Below, in pieces: positions 8,279 through 17,069 of a stretch of 64,000 bases of DNA. The notes under the pieces are model-generated. The model ran no database searches, had not been told where the DNA came from, and worked only from the letters and a program-made list of their open reading frames with translations. The first letter of the stretch is position 1, and every line of letters begins with the position of its first letter. Origin of the DNA: an uncultured Lachnospiraceae bacterium (GTDB lineage: Bacteria > Bacillota > Clostridia > Lachnospirales > Lachnospiraceae); NCBI GenBank assembly GCA_947630025.1, contig CANRFZ010000001.1:1-64000 (forward strand). The letters are read 5' to 3'. Made by a program: the position numbers and the translations under genes.

Positions 8279-9445
8279 TTACCTTGACTTACGCCTTTTA
8301 GAACCAGTAAGATTATCATTCAACAATAATTCTTTTCCCTTTTTAATATTCCGATAGTTTTCCTGAAAAATATCCTCCATTAACGCAAGTCTTTCAGAGT
8401 CCATATTGTATCGGTCATGAATTGGAATATTCACATGTTGCGGCAGCTCCGCTTGTATTTCGGGCGTCATGATTTCTCTGCCCACAACATCAAAGGAACC
8501 GCCCAGCTTATGCCCAATGTCATACTTTACCATACTTTCTCTATAATTCTTCAGATCCTCCATAGTGAAAGAACAGAGAAAAGAAAAATTATAGTCAAAC
8601 AACGGCGCAAACCCTTTGATTTCCATAGATTCATTATCGAACAAAAAACCGAAATTATTTAAATGACGGTCGTGATTAAATACAATGCTGTCCAACAGGA
8701 TCATACTCCGAAACTCCTTTCCAAAGGGAGTATGATTTTCAAAATATTCTACCAGACTTGGTATGGTATAAGATTTCTTGGGATCAACGGTCTTGCCAAA
8801 CGGAATAAAGCCAATATCTTCTGAAGTAAATAAATCGCATTTTGAACACAATTTGCCTTTATACTGCTGCAGATCATATTTTGTAACGGCAAGTAGATTT
8901 TTCCCAATCTCATAGGAAACATTGGATGATATATACTCACAGTACGGCTCCAATCCCACGTTGGAAGCTCCGGAAAGGCCCTGTTTCAAGATATGAATAC
9001 CTTCCCTGTCCCTGATCCAGCATTTTGGAAATGTTCCCTCTGTCGTAAACTCCGGCGTTGTAGTGGAAAGCTGCAAGCCAAACAATCCCGTTTCAAAAGC
9101 TGTCTGGCAGGAAACATCCGTAAATTCATTGTGATAAAGATTCACTTTTTCCCACGTCAGTTCACTATCTTGCGGTTTTACCCAGAATGTATCATTCAGA
9201 CCGAGTGCATGGGTAATCTGCAAAAAGCCGTCTATGGTATCAATTCCCCATTCTTTCAGCCATGCTTTCATATGCTCTTTATGCTTTGCATAGTTCCTGT
9301 TTTCAACCCATGTACCAATATCTGTATATCCTAATGGTACCGGAGTCGTCAAAAAATGTTCGTTCTGAACCACAGGGACACCATATTCAACCACTGTTTC
9401 AAAAGATACAACTGCCTTATCCTTATTCATTAAAAAATATTTCAT
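8279..9445 (-). CDS. HipA-like Ser/Thr kinase-fold protein
   Basis: This 388-residue protein has the C-terminal catalytic signature of HipA-like kinases: NHDRHLNNFGFL with Asp259 and Asn264 in catalytic-loop positions, then PLFDYNFS with Asp284 in the metal-binding position. The N-terminal 200 residues do not resemble the classical HipA N-lobe closely, and include a CSKCDLF at about 205. HipA kinases phosphorylate translation factors and cause persistence; the target here is unknown. No HipB-type HTH antitoxin gene is adjacent; the neighbours are BrnTA and the J-domain peptidase-like gene. AAAAGGAG precedes the ATG. The gene is bracketed by 62-bp direct repeats that each contain the recurring palindrome. 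Confidence 0.72.
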   Translation of the reverse strand: MKYFLMNKDKAVVSFETVVEYGVPVVQNEHFLTTPVPLGYTDIGTWVENRNYAKHKEHMKAWLKEWGIDTIDGFLQITHALGLNDTFWVKPQDSELTWEKVNLYHNEFTDVSCQTAFETGLFGLQLSTTTPEFTTEGTFPKCWIRDREGIHILKQGLSGASNVGLEPYCEYISSNVSYEIGKNLLAVTKYDLQQYKGKLCSKCDLFTSEDIGFIPFGKTVDPKKSYTIPSLVEYFENHTPFGKEFRSMILLDSIVFNHDRHLNNFGFLFDNESMEIKGFAPLFDYNFSFLCSFTMEDLKNYRESMVKYDIGHKLGGSFDVVGREIMTPEIQAELPQHVNIPIHDRYNMDSERLALMEDIFQENYRNIKKGKELLLNDNLTGSKRRKSR

Positions 9446-9490
9446 ATGCGGATCAGCTCCTTTTCACTTCGTGCCATTATGGCACGAAGT
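9429..9490. repeat. 62-bp direct repeat at the 5' end of the HipA-like gene, with palindrome copy 6
   Basis: This is the partner of 8212-8273, with two mismatches. The palindrome is at 9466-9490, only two bases from the stop of the J-domain protein gene, and the remainder holds the ribosome binding site, start codon and first codons of the HipA-like gene. Confidence 0.85.
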
Positions 9491-9492
9491 AA

Positions 9493-11910
9493 TTACTTAT
9501 TCAATATGTTCCAATTTTCATCCATAACGATCATTGCATTTGTTGGCATAAGATTTTTCATTGAAGATGCAATATAATCTTTGTTTTCCGCTAACGGTTG
9601 ATAAAAATACTCCAACGTATCATTTCCCGCTTCGTTTTTACAAATAAACACTTTCAAAAAGCAATTTCCATCTTTATCAGTGTTTACCTTGTAATTTTCC
9701 CTATTGTCCTGCGGTATATTATTGTCATAAACCTTAAAAATAACGCAGTTATCACTGATATATTCATAGCCATAGATATTAACTGCATGGGCACCACCGC
9801 CACGCATATACAGATATACATCCAATATTTTACCTTGATCGATCAGAAAAGTCATACTATTAAGGAGAGAAATATCATAATATTCTCCAGATACTTTTTC
9901 ATATGTATTTAAGTCTATCCGGTCATTAGCCTCTGTCCAAAAGCAACCAATCATATCAACAAATTCCAATTCGCCATCTGTCAGATTAGAATTTAAAAAA
10001 TCACTCCCCGTAGAATGTTCGGTTATAAAATTTGTAGATTTATAGTCAAAGAGTCCAGGATCTGTTAGAGTTGCATTGGCGGCATCTAAGGACAGATCCC
10101 AATTTATAGCTTGATAAACATTATCTATATTGCAGCTATAAGAACCTGCGGACGGGAATTGACCCGTATTATACAAATAAGAAGTCAAATGTGTAATTCC
10201 GGCACAATTTCCACCAGTTCCAATGTATGATCGAAAATTCTGAAACGGCAGCTCATCTCTATATTTATCAAATCCCGAATTAACTGCCTGAAATTCTCTA
10301 TTAACATTCGCATTTTCATATGTATTTTCAAATGTTGAATAACAATAGAACAAATTTATAATGATACTTCCAATTCCAAAATCTTCATCAGTTTTAGGAT
10401 CTCGTCTAAATATTTTGAAAAAATTATCGTATAACTTTTTTTTCAGATCTAATTCTAATTTCGATACTGCCTTATATTTTATCTTTTCTGTTTTTCCACC
10501 TAAAACTTCTTGATCCATATATAAAGCAGCATCATTCATAAGCATTTTCGTATTATTATCATTAACACACTCCGTATAATAAACTGTAATACTTGATCCA
10601 AATAAAGTTAAAATAGGCGACGCACACATCAATGCTTCTCCGCGATCTCCTTTATTTGCATCTGAAACGATCATATCATTTTTATTTTGAATGATACTAC
10701 TAATCAATCTTTTAATAGAAAAATCCTGCTTTTCTGTAAGAAAAATCAAATATTTGGATCCATGCTTGAACTCATAATCTATTGTTATAATATCATCATT
10801 ATCTCTTGTAACGTTGCACTTATTCAAATCTGCCTCTCCCGGCACAAGGAATGGGCCATAGGTTACATATACTTCCAAATCAGTGAAATCATATTTTTCA
10901 GCAAGATCATGTATATCAATCTGTACCGTCCCCGCATAGTTATAAAGATTATAACCCTTATAAACTTTGCCAATATCAAAATTGCTTAAATCATAAGAAA
11001 CTGTACAATCAGAAACTACCGCATTAAAATCTATAGGACAAGAGGCGGTCAGCTGCACTTCGTTACATTCACAATAAGGAAAGGCTACTGGCTCCGAATA
11101 TTCTATATAGGTAAATGGATCAATACCATTATGTACTTTATACGCATCCGTATATAAATCTCCGGCGGAAGATGCTTTCAGCGGATCCGTCCCGTATATT
11201 TCAATTTCTTCTTTATCTGTAAGTCCGTCATAATCCGAATCTGATCCATTCTGATGCTGCAGACCCATTTCATATTTATCATAGACAGATAAACCGTCAA
11301 TATCAGACGGAACATCTTTTTGCGATTCCATATATTCATTAAAATCAATTACTTCAATTCCTACCGGAAAAGCATTGTCAAATTCTTTTTGCTGACGATA
11401 ATTTTTAATAAAAAGTATAGCATTGCCTACAATTAGCATAAATGCCATCGCCAAAATAAACTTTTTATTTCGATTATATATAATACTCGACCATCTCGCT
11501 ATCCATTGGCGGATCTTCAAAATAAAACGCTTGTGACGGCGATAAAAACCGTTCAAAGAGCGATAGATTTTATATAGAGCATTATCATTTCTATCCTCGT
11601 TATTGGATGCTTCATTTTCGTATGAAGGGGCCGAAGTTTCTGGTGTATATGTAGACTTCCTTGTATCTTCACCTTTTTGTTGCTGCTGTTCTGCCATTCT
11701 ACGCTTGGCATCATATGCTTTCCTTTTGGAAACATCGCTAAGGACATTATACGCCTCAGTAATCTCCTGAAATTTGAGTGCAGCAGACTCGTTACCGGGA
11801 TTGGAATCCGGATGATATTTTTTTGCAAGTTTTCTATAAGCCTGCTTAATCTGCTCATCCGACGCATCTTCAGCTATTTCCAATATTTTATAATAATCAA
11901 TCATACTCAT
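9493..11910 (-). CDS. membrane-anchored J-domain, TSP3-like, cysteine-peptidase-like fusion
   Basis: This 805-residue protein combines parts not usually found together. Residues 3-70 are a J domain with HPD at 33-35, which would stimulate an Hsp70 ATPase. Residues 114-150 are strongly basic and precede one membrane helix (about 151-168), predicting the J domain inside the cell and the rest outside. Residues about 215-265 ([20 protein letters not shown]) resemble a thrombospondin type-3 or EF-hand-like calcium repeat. The C-terminal 240 residues have GGNCAG with Cys569, [11 protein letters not shown] with His708 and VYDNN with Asp729, the order of a papain-like catalytic triad. A consensus promoter lies just upstream. 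The peptidase activity is inferred, not shown; the domain could be inactive or a transglutaminase-like fold. Confidence 0.75.
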   Translation of the reverse strand: MSMIDYYKILEIAEDASDEQIKQAYRKLAKKYHPDSNPGNESAALKFQEITEAYNVLSDVSKRKAYDAKRRMAEQQQQKGEDTRKSTYTPETSAPSYENEASNNEDRNDNALYKIYRSLNGFYRRHKRFILKIRQWIARWSSIIYNRNKKFILAMAFMLIVGNAILFIKNYRQQKEFDNAFPVGIEVIDFNEYMESQKDVPSDIDGLSVYDKYEMGLQHQNGSDSDYDGLTDKEEIEIYGTDPLKASSAGDLYTDAYKVHNGIDPFTYIEYSEPVAFPYCECNEVQLTASCPIDFNAVVSDCTVSYDLSNFDIGKVYKGYNLYNYAGTVQIDIHDLAEKYDFTDLEVYVTYGPFLVPGEADLNKCNVTRDNDDIITIDYEFKHGSKYLIFLTEKQDFSIKRLISSIIQNKNDMIVSDANKGDRGEALMCASPILTLFGSSITVYYTECVNDNNTKMLMNDAALYMDQEVLGGKTEKIKYKAVSKLELDLKKKLYDNFFKIFRRDPKTDEDFGIGSIIINLFYCYSTFENTYENANVNREFQAVNSGFDKYRDELPFQNFRSYIGTGGNCAGITHLTSYLYNTGQFPSAGSYSCNIDNVYQAINWDLSLDAANATLTDPGLFDYKSTNFITEHSTGSDFLNSNLTDGELEFVDMIGCFWTEANDRIDLNTYEKVSGEYYDISLLNSMTFLIDQGKILDVYLYMRGGGAHAVNIYGYEYISDNCVIFKVYDNNIPQDNRENYKVNTDKDGNCFLKVFICKNEAGNDTLEYFYQPLAENKDYIASSMKNLMPTNAMIVMDENWNILNK

Positions 11911-11932
11911 ATAGCATCCTTTCTCTATAATA

Positions 11933-11961
11933 ACAATACCATTTTATTTCCGTTTTGTCAA
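11933..11961 (-). promoter_or_regulatory. promoter of the J-domain/peptidase-like gene
   Basis: On the minus strand TTGACA (11961-11956) and TATTGT (11938-11933) are separated by exactly 17 bases, about 23 bases before the ATG. An AAAGGATG ribosome binding site follows. This is a strong sigma-A type promoter, so the gene is probably transcribed on its own. Confidence 0.75.
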
Positions 11962-12028
11962 TAACTATGAGCGTCAAAAAAGAGATTCTGCAAAGAATAG
12001 TTGCAAAATCCCTTATATCAGCTATAAT

Positions 12029-12313
12029 TCAGCGCCCATGCCGCTTTTTATACGTTATATCCGAAGTGATAACCTGGTTTACTGTTCTCTCCCTGACCTC
12101 ATTTTTATCGTTATACTGCCACCATCTGCCACTCTCATACTCAACACAAAACAATCCCTCCCCATCATACCATGCTTTGATCGGGGATCCATCTTGCCAA
12201 CTTGCACAAGCAACCTGATGTTTCCGAAAACATTCTGTTGCCCTCATTTCCATCATTTCTTTCTTTTTTTTATATTCGTTTATTGTCTTTGTTCCTTTAA
12301 TTACTGTATGCAT
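12029..12313 (-). CDS. hypothetical protein (94 aa)
   Basis: I do not recognise a named family. The N-terminal half is basic and helical (INEYKKKKEMMEMRATECFRK excerpted), and the C-terminal half has alternating strands with aromatic residues (AWYDGEGLFCVEYESGRWWQY) suggesting a small beta fold. GGGAGG precedes the ATG at good spacing. It lies 14 bases after the Toprim gene and is probably in the same transcript. Small proteins of this kind are common beside replication genes of mobile elements. Confidence 0.6.
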   Translation of the reverse strand: MHTVIKGTKTINEYKKKKEMMEMRATECFRKHQVACASWQDGSPIKAWYDGEGLFCVEYESGRWWQYNDKNEVRERTVNQVITSDITYKKRHGR

Positions 12314-12327
12314 AGCATTACCCTCCC

Positions 12328-13335
12328 TTAACGATGCCCGGAAGATCTTCGACGCGGCATTTCTTTTTCCTTTCTATGTAAAAGCATTTCATTGAAATCT
12401 TTGCCATATTCAGGAACATCAACATTAACGCTATACCCTTGTCCGCAATATTTATCCAAAAGACCCTCTTTTTCAATCTTCCCATCTACTTTGCGGCCAT
12501 ACAACGCTGTTTGAGCAGCTTCATCATTATCCAGGCAAAACGTTATTCCCCTGATATGGGAATAATCTTTTAAAAACTGTACCAACGGATTGTCCGAAAC
12601 CATTCCTAACACAAGTTTATTTGAAAAATTATCCTTATACATATCGATATAAGACATACAGTCAATAACGGATTCAAAAACCTTCAGCTGATCACTTTGC
12701 ACATTAACAATATTCACACCATAATTCTTATTATTTCCCGGAACATCCATTTTGAAAGTCTTCCCATAAATATCGGCGGTTCCTCTCATGCCGGCATAAC
12801 GAATATTTCCTTCAGGATCTCTTCCGCAATATACTATATTGTGATGCACGGCGTCTTCATAAATAAGACGTCTATGTACAAAATCCGATACTACCTCCTG
12901 AGATAAACCACGAGTCTGCATTAAATAAGCATACAAACGCTTAAAATTATCGTTTTTCGGGGGTAAAATCATGGAATAACCATCATTCACCGTTTTGGAA
13001 CGTTCAACCACCGGCGCGGTTTCCAAACCTTGACCTGTAAACTCTAACAGTTTCATAATAGCTTCCGGGACAGTTGCCGCGCCGCCATATTCAAGCATGA
13101 AGTCTATCTGGGTGCCACCTGTCCGATTTCCTTTGCCGCTCCATCTATTCCAAGACCGATCATCATAGATAACCAGACTATCCATCTCTTTCAAATAGTG
13201 ATGACGGCCAGCACGAATAGGCGTATATCCCAAAGAGGCTGCAAGAGCAGTAAGACTCACATTTAATGCTGCATTCCTCTCATCAGGAGTATAGGAAATC
13301 ACTTCAGTATTGTCGTTCTTTATATATTTCATCAT
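12328..13335 (-). CDS. DUF3991/Toprim domain protein (primase-like)
   Basis: A protein of about 335 residues with a DUF3991-like N-terminal region (YTPDERNAALNVSLTALAASLGY, with DRSWNRWSGKGNRTGGTQ nearby) and a C-terminal Toprim-type region (VFESVIDCMSYIDMY, then GITFCLDNDEAAQTA). Such proteins are found on plasmids and integrative elements and are thought to act in primer synthesis or DNA transfer. I place the start at the ATG pair 13335/13332, because GGAGGTG lies just upstream; a longer frame starting at 13374 lacks a ribosome binding site. The catalytic acidic residues of Toprim (Glu in VFES, Asp in LDND) are present. The biochemical role is inferred from the family. Confidence 0.78.
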   Translation of the reverse strand: MMKYIKNDNTEVISYTPDERNAALNVSLTALAASLGYTPIRAGRHHYLKEMDSLVIYDDRSWNRWSGKGNRTGGTQIDFMLEYGGAATVPEAIMKLLEFTGQGLETAPVVERSKTVNDGYSMILPPKNDNFKRLYAYLMQTRGLSQEVVSDFVHRRLIYEDAVHHNIVYCGRDPEGNIRYAGMRGTADIYGKTFKMDVPGNNKNYGVNIVNVQSDQLKVFESVIDCMSYIDMYKDNFSNKLVLGMVSDNPLVQFLKDYSHIRGITFCLDNDEAAQTALYGRKVDGKIEKEGLLDKYCGQGYSVNVDVPEYGKDFNEMLLHRKEKEMPRRRSSGHR

Positions 13336-13888
13336 AACACCTCCATAAAACCACTTTACTATAGCAGCGGGCATATAATGTTAGACTTCAAACAAAAGAA
13401 CGCCGTTATATTTCTTTTTAAATGTAATCATTTTTAATCGACTAACATACTGTTATAACAAAATGCTTATAAAATTCTTTGATATATTTTATATGAGAAC
13501 ATTCATGTATAAAAGAAATAAAATGTAATATGAAATAAAGTGAATTATAGATAACTATTATTCATAAAACAGCCATATTTAGAGGATTTTTCAGAAATTT
13601 AACAGGCAAAAAATAATCATTAAAACTTGAATATAATTATCCACAATATCAATATTACTTGAATATTATATTTTTGAGTTTGTCACATATAATTGAATCA
13701 ACACATCCAGAATATCCATAAAACTTGAATAAAAGAGTCAAAAAAATACTCCTGTTTTGTTTACGACATACTTTTGTATGCCGCTTACATTAAAATGGAG
13801 TTTAAAATAGTATTATTCATCAGATTTGTAATGATTTACTACACGTCTATAAGACCGGAAATACTTTAATTTTCCCGATCTACATCGT
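13336..13888. other. AT-rich non-coding region, candidate replication origin
   Basis: No gene is seen here. The segment is very AT-rich and contains a DnaA box, TTATCCACA, at 13637-13645. Three close copies of AAAACTTGAATA lie at 13622-13633, 13654-13665 and 13720-13731, with a weaker copy near 13690. This combination of iteron-like repeats, one DnaA box and AT-rich DNA directly downstream of a Rep-like gene fits an origin of replication for a circular intermediate. It is an inference; no initiator binding is known. Confidence 0.45.
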
Positions 13889-14755
13889 TTATATCATGAC
13901 ATTAGCAAGTTTTTGTGTAAGAAATCTGTTTACCAGAGCCGCATTGATAGCATAATGCTTTCGCTTTTCCTCGCGTTGGAGATTGAAACTGCTGCGAATC
14001 GCATCTACAATTAAGGAAGGAAAATCTCTACATGTCACGGCCCGCTGCTGTTCTGCCAGTCCTGCTATACTATTTAGCTCCGCCTCATCTTCTGGATTTG
14101 AAAGATATTTACCAAAATTGGCTCGTATCAATCTTTTAATATTGGCTATGTATCCTTCTTTTTCACGCGGAATAATGCCTTTCTTATCCAAGCAGTGGCT
14201 TCGTTGCATTGTCATCTCATAACGATACGCTTTATTCCGTTTTTTACTTATGAAAAGGTATTTTCTTTCTTTTAGTTCTTGAATATATAGCTGCAATGTC
14301 TTTCGTTTAATATGAAATTTTTCACAAAATTCTTTGTAAAAATTGTCCAAAAGCATATGTTTGCCTTTGGTAAAGCGCTGCGAATACAGATAAATAAGCT
14401 GAGATCCAGCTTTCATACTGGAAAATGAAACTCTCCGGAAGTCTTTTTCAGCTACATTTATATACCCGACATCAAAACGTTGATCTGAAAAATCATTTCC
14501 AACAAGATGAACTTTAACATCGGCCGCATTGACTTTTTCATAATTTATCAGATTCTTTTCGGAAAGAACATTTAAAATATCATAAAATTTTTGAATTGAG
14601 ATATTGATCGCGGCGCAAATATCTTTATAATAAACAGAGTGTACAACGCCATAATCATCTTGATATTGCGATATGTATAATATAAATGCCAGTTCACATC
14701 TGCTGATCCGCGCATCGATCATTTGATCAATATATGAATTTTTCAATTTATACAA
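13889..14755 (-). CDS. winged-helix protein, possible replication initiator, with upstream poly-G tract
   Basis: The 288-residue product has two helix-rich regions with winged-helix character: residues about 15-75 (ELAFILYISQYQDDYGVVHS, then KDICAAINISIQKFYDILN) and about 135-185 (FYKEFCEKFHIKRKTLQLYI). That arrangement occurs in Rep-type initiators and in some element-borne regulators; I cannot separate the two. The listed start is a TTG. A better ATG lies at 14805 with AAGG upstream, but reading from it crosses a 9-base poly-G tract and stops early. With 7 or 10 G it would fuse in frame to this protein. It lies after the Dam-type gene in the same operon. Confidence 0.6.
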   Translation of the reverse strand: MYKLKNSYIDQMIDARISRCELAFILYISQYQDDYGVVHSVYYKDICAAINISIQKFYDILNVLSEKNLINYEKVNAADVKVHLVGNDFSDQRFDVGYINVAEKDFRRVSFSSMKAGSQLIYLYSQRFTKGKHMLLDNFYKEFCEKFHIKRKTLQLYIQELKERKYLFISKKRNKAYRYEMTMQRSHCLDKKGIIPREKEGYIANIKRLIRANFGKYLSNPEDEAELNSIAGLAEQQRAVTCRDFPSLIVDAIRSSFNLQREEKRKHYAINAALVNRFLTQKLANVMI

Positions 14756-14765
14756 TGGCGCTCTA

Positions 14766-14774
14766 CCCCCCCCC
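14766..14774. repeat. homopolymer tract, 9 G on coding strand, 5' of Rep-like gene
   Basis: Nine consecutive C on the plus strand lie 10 bases before the TTG start of the Rep-like gene and inside a reading frame that starts at ATG 14805. A length change of +1 or -2 would join that ATG to the Rep-like frame, so the tract could switch translation. Confidence 0.8.
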
Positions 14775-14815
14775 TCAAAAAATGCTGTAGTATTTGATTT
14801 ATCATTATTTTTACC

Positions 14816-15269
14816 TTACATCCCTGCTCCCCGAAATATAACTATCATTGATGGAAAAGGTGCAGACTGCCTTGAATTTCCAAACTTCAGTCTTCCGGGA
14901 ACAAATCTTATTTCAGACCTATACAATATATAATCATGGAAATATTTTGTGTCTGTCCTCGCGGGTATAAGAAGGACAACCAATGTTCCATCTTTTGTTC
15001 CTTCTCTGAACGCTTTTTCCACCCATGCACTTATTGCATGACCATACGGAGGATTGCAAAATACCCTGTGCCCCCCCCCAGTTTTGCTGAAGTCCATCTT
15101 GCTCTTTTGTAAAATATTTAGGTGTTTTATGATTCGTTGAGTCCGCACAAGGATCGAGATCAAAATGAAATTCCTGATCCAATTTGTCATAAAAATCTTG
15201 TGGTGTAGACCACTGATCGGACTTGCTGCTAAATAATATATTATTCATTAACACGCACTCCTTCTTCAA
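14816..15269 (-). CDS. Dam-type DNA N6-adenine methyltransferase, out of frame at a poly-G tract
   Basis: Two overlapping frames together encode one phage-type Dam methyltransferase. The N-terminal frame (start 15269) reads SSKSDQWSTPQDFYDKLDQE and FDLDPCADSTNH. The C-terminal frame has FCNPPYG, the DPPY-type catalytic motif IV, and LLIPARTDTKYFHDYI. The frames meet at nine G on the coding strand (15079-15071). With eight or eleven G the protein would read through NWGGHRVFCNPPYG and be intact, about 150 residues. In this sequence the gene is off or the tract was miscounted. Its ATG overlaps the stop of the cytosine methyltransferase gene by four bases. Repeat-driven on/off switching is the simplest explanation. 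Confidence 0.78.
15071..15079. repeat. homopolymer tract, 9 G on coding strand, inside Dam-type gene
   Basis: Nine consecutive C on the plus strand interrupt the Dam-type gene immediately before its catalytic NPPY motif. Loss of one base restores the full frame. Confidence 0.88.
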
Positions 15270-17053
15270 AATCCCATAGCCATATGTAAATCGTGCATTG
15301 TGGCGAACTTACTTCGTACACACTCCTGCAGATTTGCTCTGACAAGTGCTTCTGCTACGGCAGGACAAACAGCATTCCCACAACGAGCTACCTGATCTGC
15401 ACGACTGATTGGTCTGCCATAAATATCGCGGTCAATAATATAATCAGGCGGAAACCCCATAGCGTTATATAATTCTCTCGGAGTAAGCATCCGTAATCCA
15501 ATGTCAGAAATGAAATACATATTTCCGGCAATATTGAGCAAAAGAATTTCATCATCCGATAGATGATAACCGCAGAAACGATTTAAAAGGTCGCGTATCT
15601 CCGGCCAGAAACCAAGATTAACGGCACAATTCGCTTTCACAATTTTTGTAACGACCTCTCCAAACTGGCCGTCCCTTGCCGTAATTGTCATAAGTGGTGA
15701 TTCTATGTTTTGTCCTTTGTCTTGACCTTTGAAATGAGCAAGATGTGCTATCGTTAAGGCATTATGGTCTACGGCGGTCACAGTTGGCAGCGGAGAGGTC
15801 ATATCTGCACCAACAATACCCGTAAAATATTTTTGAAGATACGCGATGGTTATTCCTTCGCGATCTTTGGAAGTAATTGTCGGCAGCGGCCTATGCAAAT
15901 TGATCCCATCTCTCCCATTTCCATAGTATTCTGTCAAATATGCTATACTAAGTCCGTATCTGTTAGCTGCATCAACTGTATTTAATGGATTAGTAAGTTT
16001 CTGCCCCCTGTTTTCTTTATCTGATCTTTCAGAATGATATTGTATAAGCGACGGTGCAACAACAAAATTTCGATTCCCGGTTGTGATTGTTGGCAGCGGC
16101 GTTTCCATACCATGAGGCGCATTATTGGAATTATTGCTCATAATATAGGGTGAAAACTGAGGACAGACTATGCCACTGGTATATTTTGCGGTAACTGTAT
16201 TAAGTGGTTCATTTGCTGACCTGATCCGGTCAGTATCATGATTGCATTCTATTATGTACGGCTCAATATTTTTGATGACGAACTTATCAAGACCTCTGGC
16301 AATTCTGCGTAAAGTAGCTTCTTTAAGCGGTCTGACCACTCTTACTCCATACTTCTTTTTGATTGCTTCTTTGCTCTCGAATATAGAATAACACGGCTGC
16401 GTCCAATCAATAATCTCCGCAGCGGATCTCCACGGCTGACATTTTCCGTTTTTAACATCCGCGCTGTCTATGGGTGCATGAGTTCTGTCCGGCCATATTA
16501 TAGGCTGTTCGTCACAACGGGCAATCAGATAAAAGCGTTTCCGGATCGTTGGAGCGCCGTAATCAGCAGCACATAATTCCCTTGTTTCGATCTTATAGCC
16601 AAGATCGGCAAGCTGCTTGTACCACTTTTGGTAGGTCTGCCCGGCTTTGTTTTTTACCGGCTTTCCTTTCCGTACTGGCCCCCAAGTAACAAATTCAGGG
16701 ACATTTTCAAGCATAATCACATCCGGCCTTACAGTTCCCGCCCAACGCAAGACAACCCATGCAAGACCGCGGATATGACGATCAACAAGCGCTGCTCCCT
16801 TTGCCCTTGAAAAATGCTTGCAGTCCGGTGAAAACCAAGCGAATCGCACTTTTTGTCCCTTCGTCACTTCGATTGGATCCACTTGCCATATATCTTCCAA
16901 AAAATGCTCTGTATATGGATGATTCTGTTTGTGCATCATAATCGCACTTTGATCATGGTTGATTGCAATATCGACCGGATGCCCTGTTGCTAATTCGATT
17001 CCTGTGCTGGCACCGCCGCCGCCCGCAAAGCTGTCAACATACAATACGCTCAT
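15266..17053 (-). CDS. DNA (cytosine-5) methyltransferase
   Basis: The 595-residue product carries the C5-methyltransferase motifs in order: motif I FAGGGGAST at 9-17 (SAM binding), motif IV SPDCKHFS with catalytic Cys78, motif VI ENVPEF near 117, and motif VIII YGAPTIRKRFYLIAR. A long variable middle contains several copies of a PLPTIT or PLNTVTA type segment, which probably form the target recognition region. The C-terminal part ends with an RELYNAMGFPPDY and CGNAVCPAVAEAL conserved in the family (motifs IX-X). No restriction endonuclease is adjacent, so it is an orphan enzyme, as often on phages and mobile elements where it guards against host restriction. It overlaps the Dam-type gene by four bases. 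Confidence 0.92.
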   Translation of the reverse strand: MSVLYVDSFAGGGGASTGIELATGHPVDIAINHDQSAIMMHKQNHPYTEHFLEDIWQVDPIEVTKGQKVRFAWFSPDCKHFSRAKGAALVDRHIRGLAWVVLRWAGTVRPDVIMLENVPEFVTWGPVRKGKPVKNKAGQTYQKWYKQLADLGYKIETRELCAADYGAPTIRKRFYLIARCDEQPIIWPDRTHAPIDSADVKNGKCQPWRSAAEIIDWTQPCYSIFESKEAIKKKYGVRVVRPLKEATLRRIARGLDKFVIKNIEPYIIECNHDTDRIRSANEPLNTVTAKYTSGIVCPQFSPYIMSNNSNNAPHGMETPLPTITTGNRNFVVAPSLIQYHSERSDKENRGQKLTNPLNTVDAANRYGLSIAYLTEYYGNGRDGINLHRPLPTITSKDREGITIAYLQKYFTGIVGADMTSPLPTVTAVDHNALTIAHLAHFKGQDKGQNIESPLMTITARDGQFGEVVTKIVKANCAVNLGFWPEIRDLLNRFCGYHLSDDEILLLNIAGNMYFISDIGLRMLTPRELYNAMGFPPDYIIDRDIYGRPISRADQVARCGNAVCPAVAEALVRANLQECVRSKFATMHDLHMAMGF

Positions 17054-17069
17054 AATTTAATAAATCTCC

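Noticed and set aside
8279-9445. HipA-like gene as part of a HipBA toxin-antitoxin pair
   Set aside because: No adjacent small XRE gene (HipB) exists; the nearest XRE genes are over 12 kb away. I therefore call it only HipA-like.
14816-15269. Dam-type gene as simple degraded pseudogene
   Set aside because: Both halves keep all motifs and the break coincides with a 9-G tract, so a reversible switch or sequencing-length error is more likely than decay.
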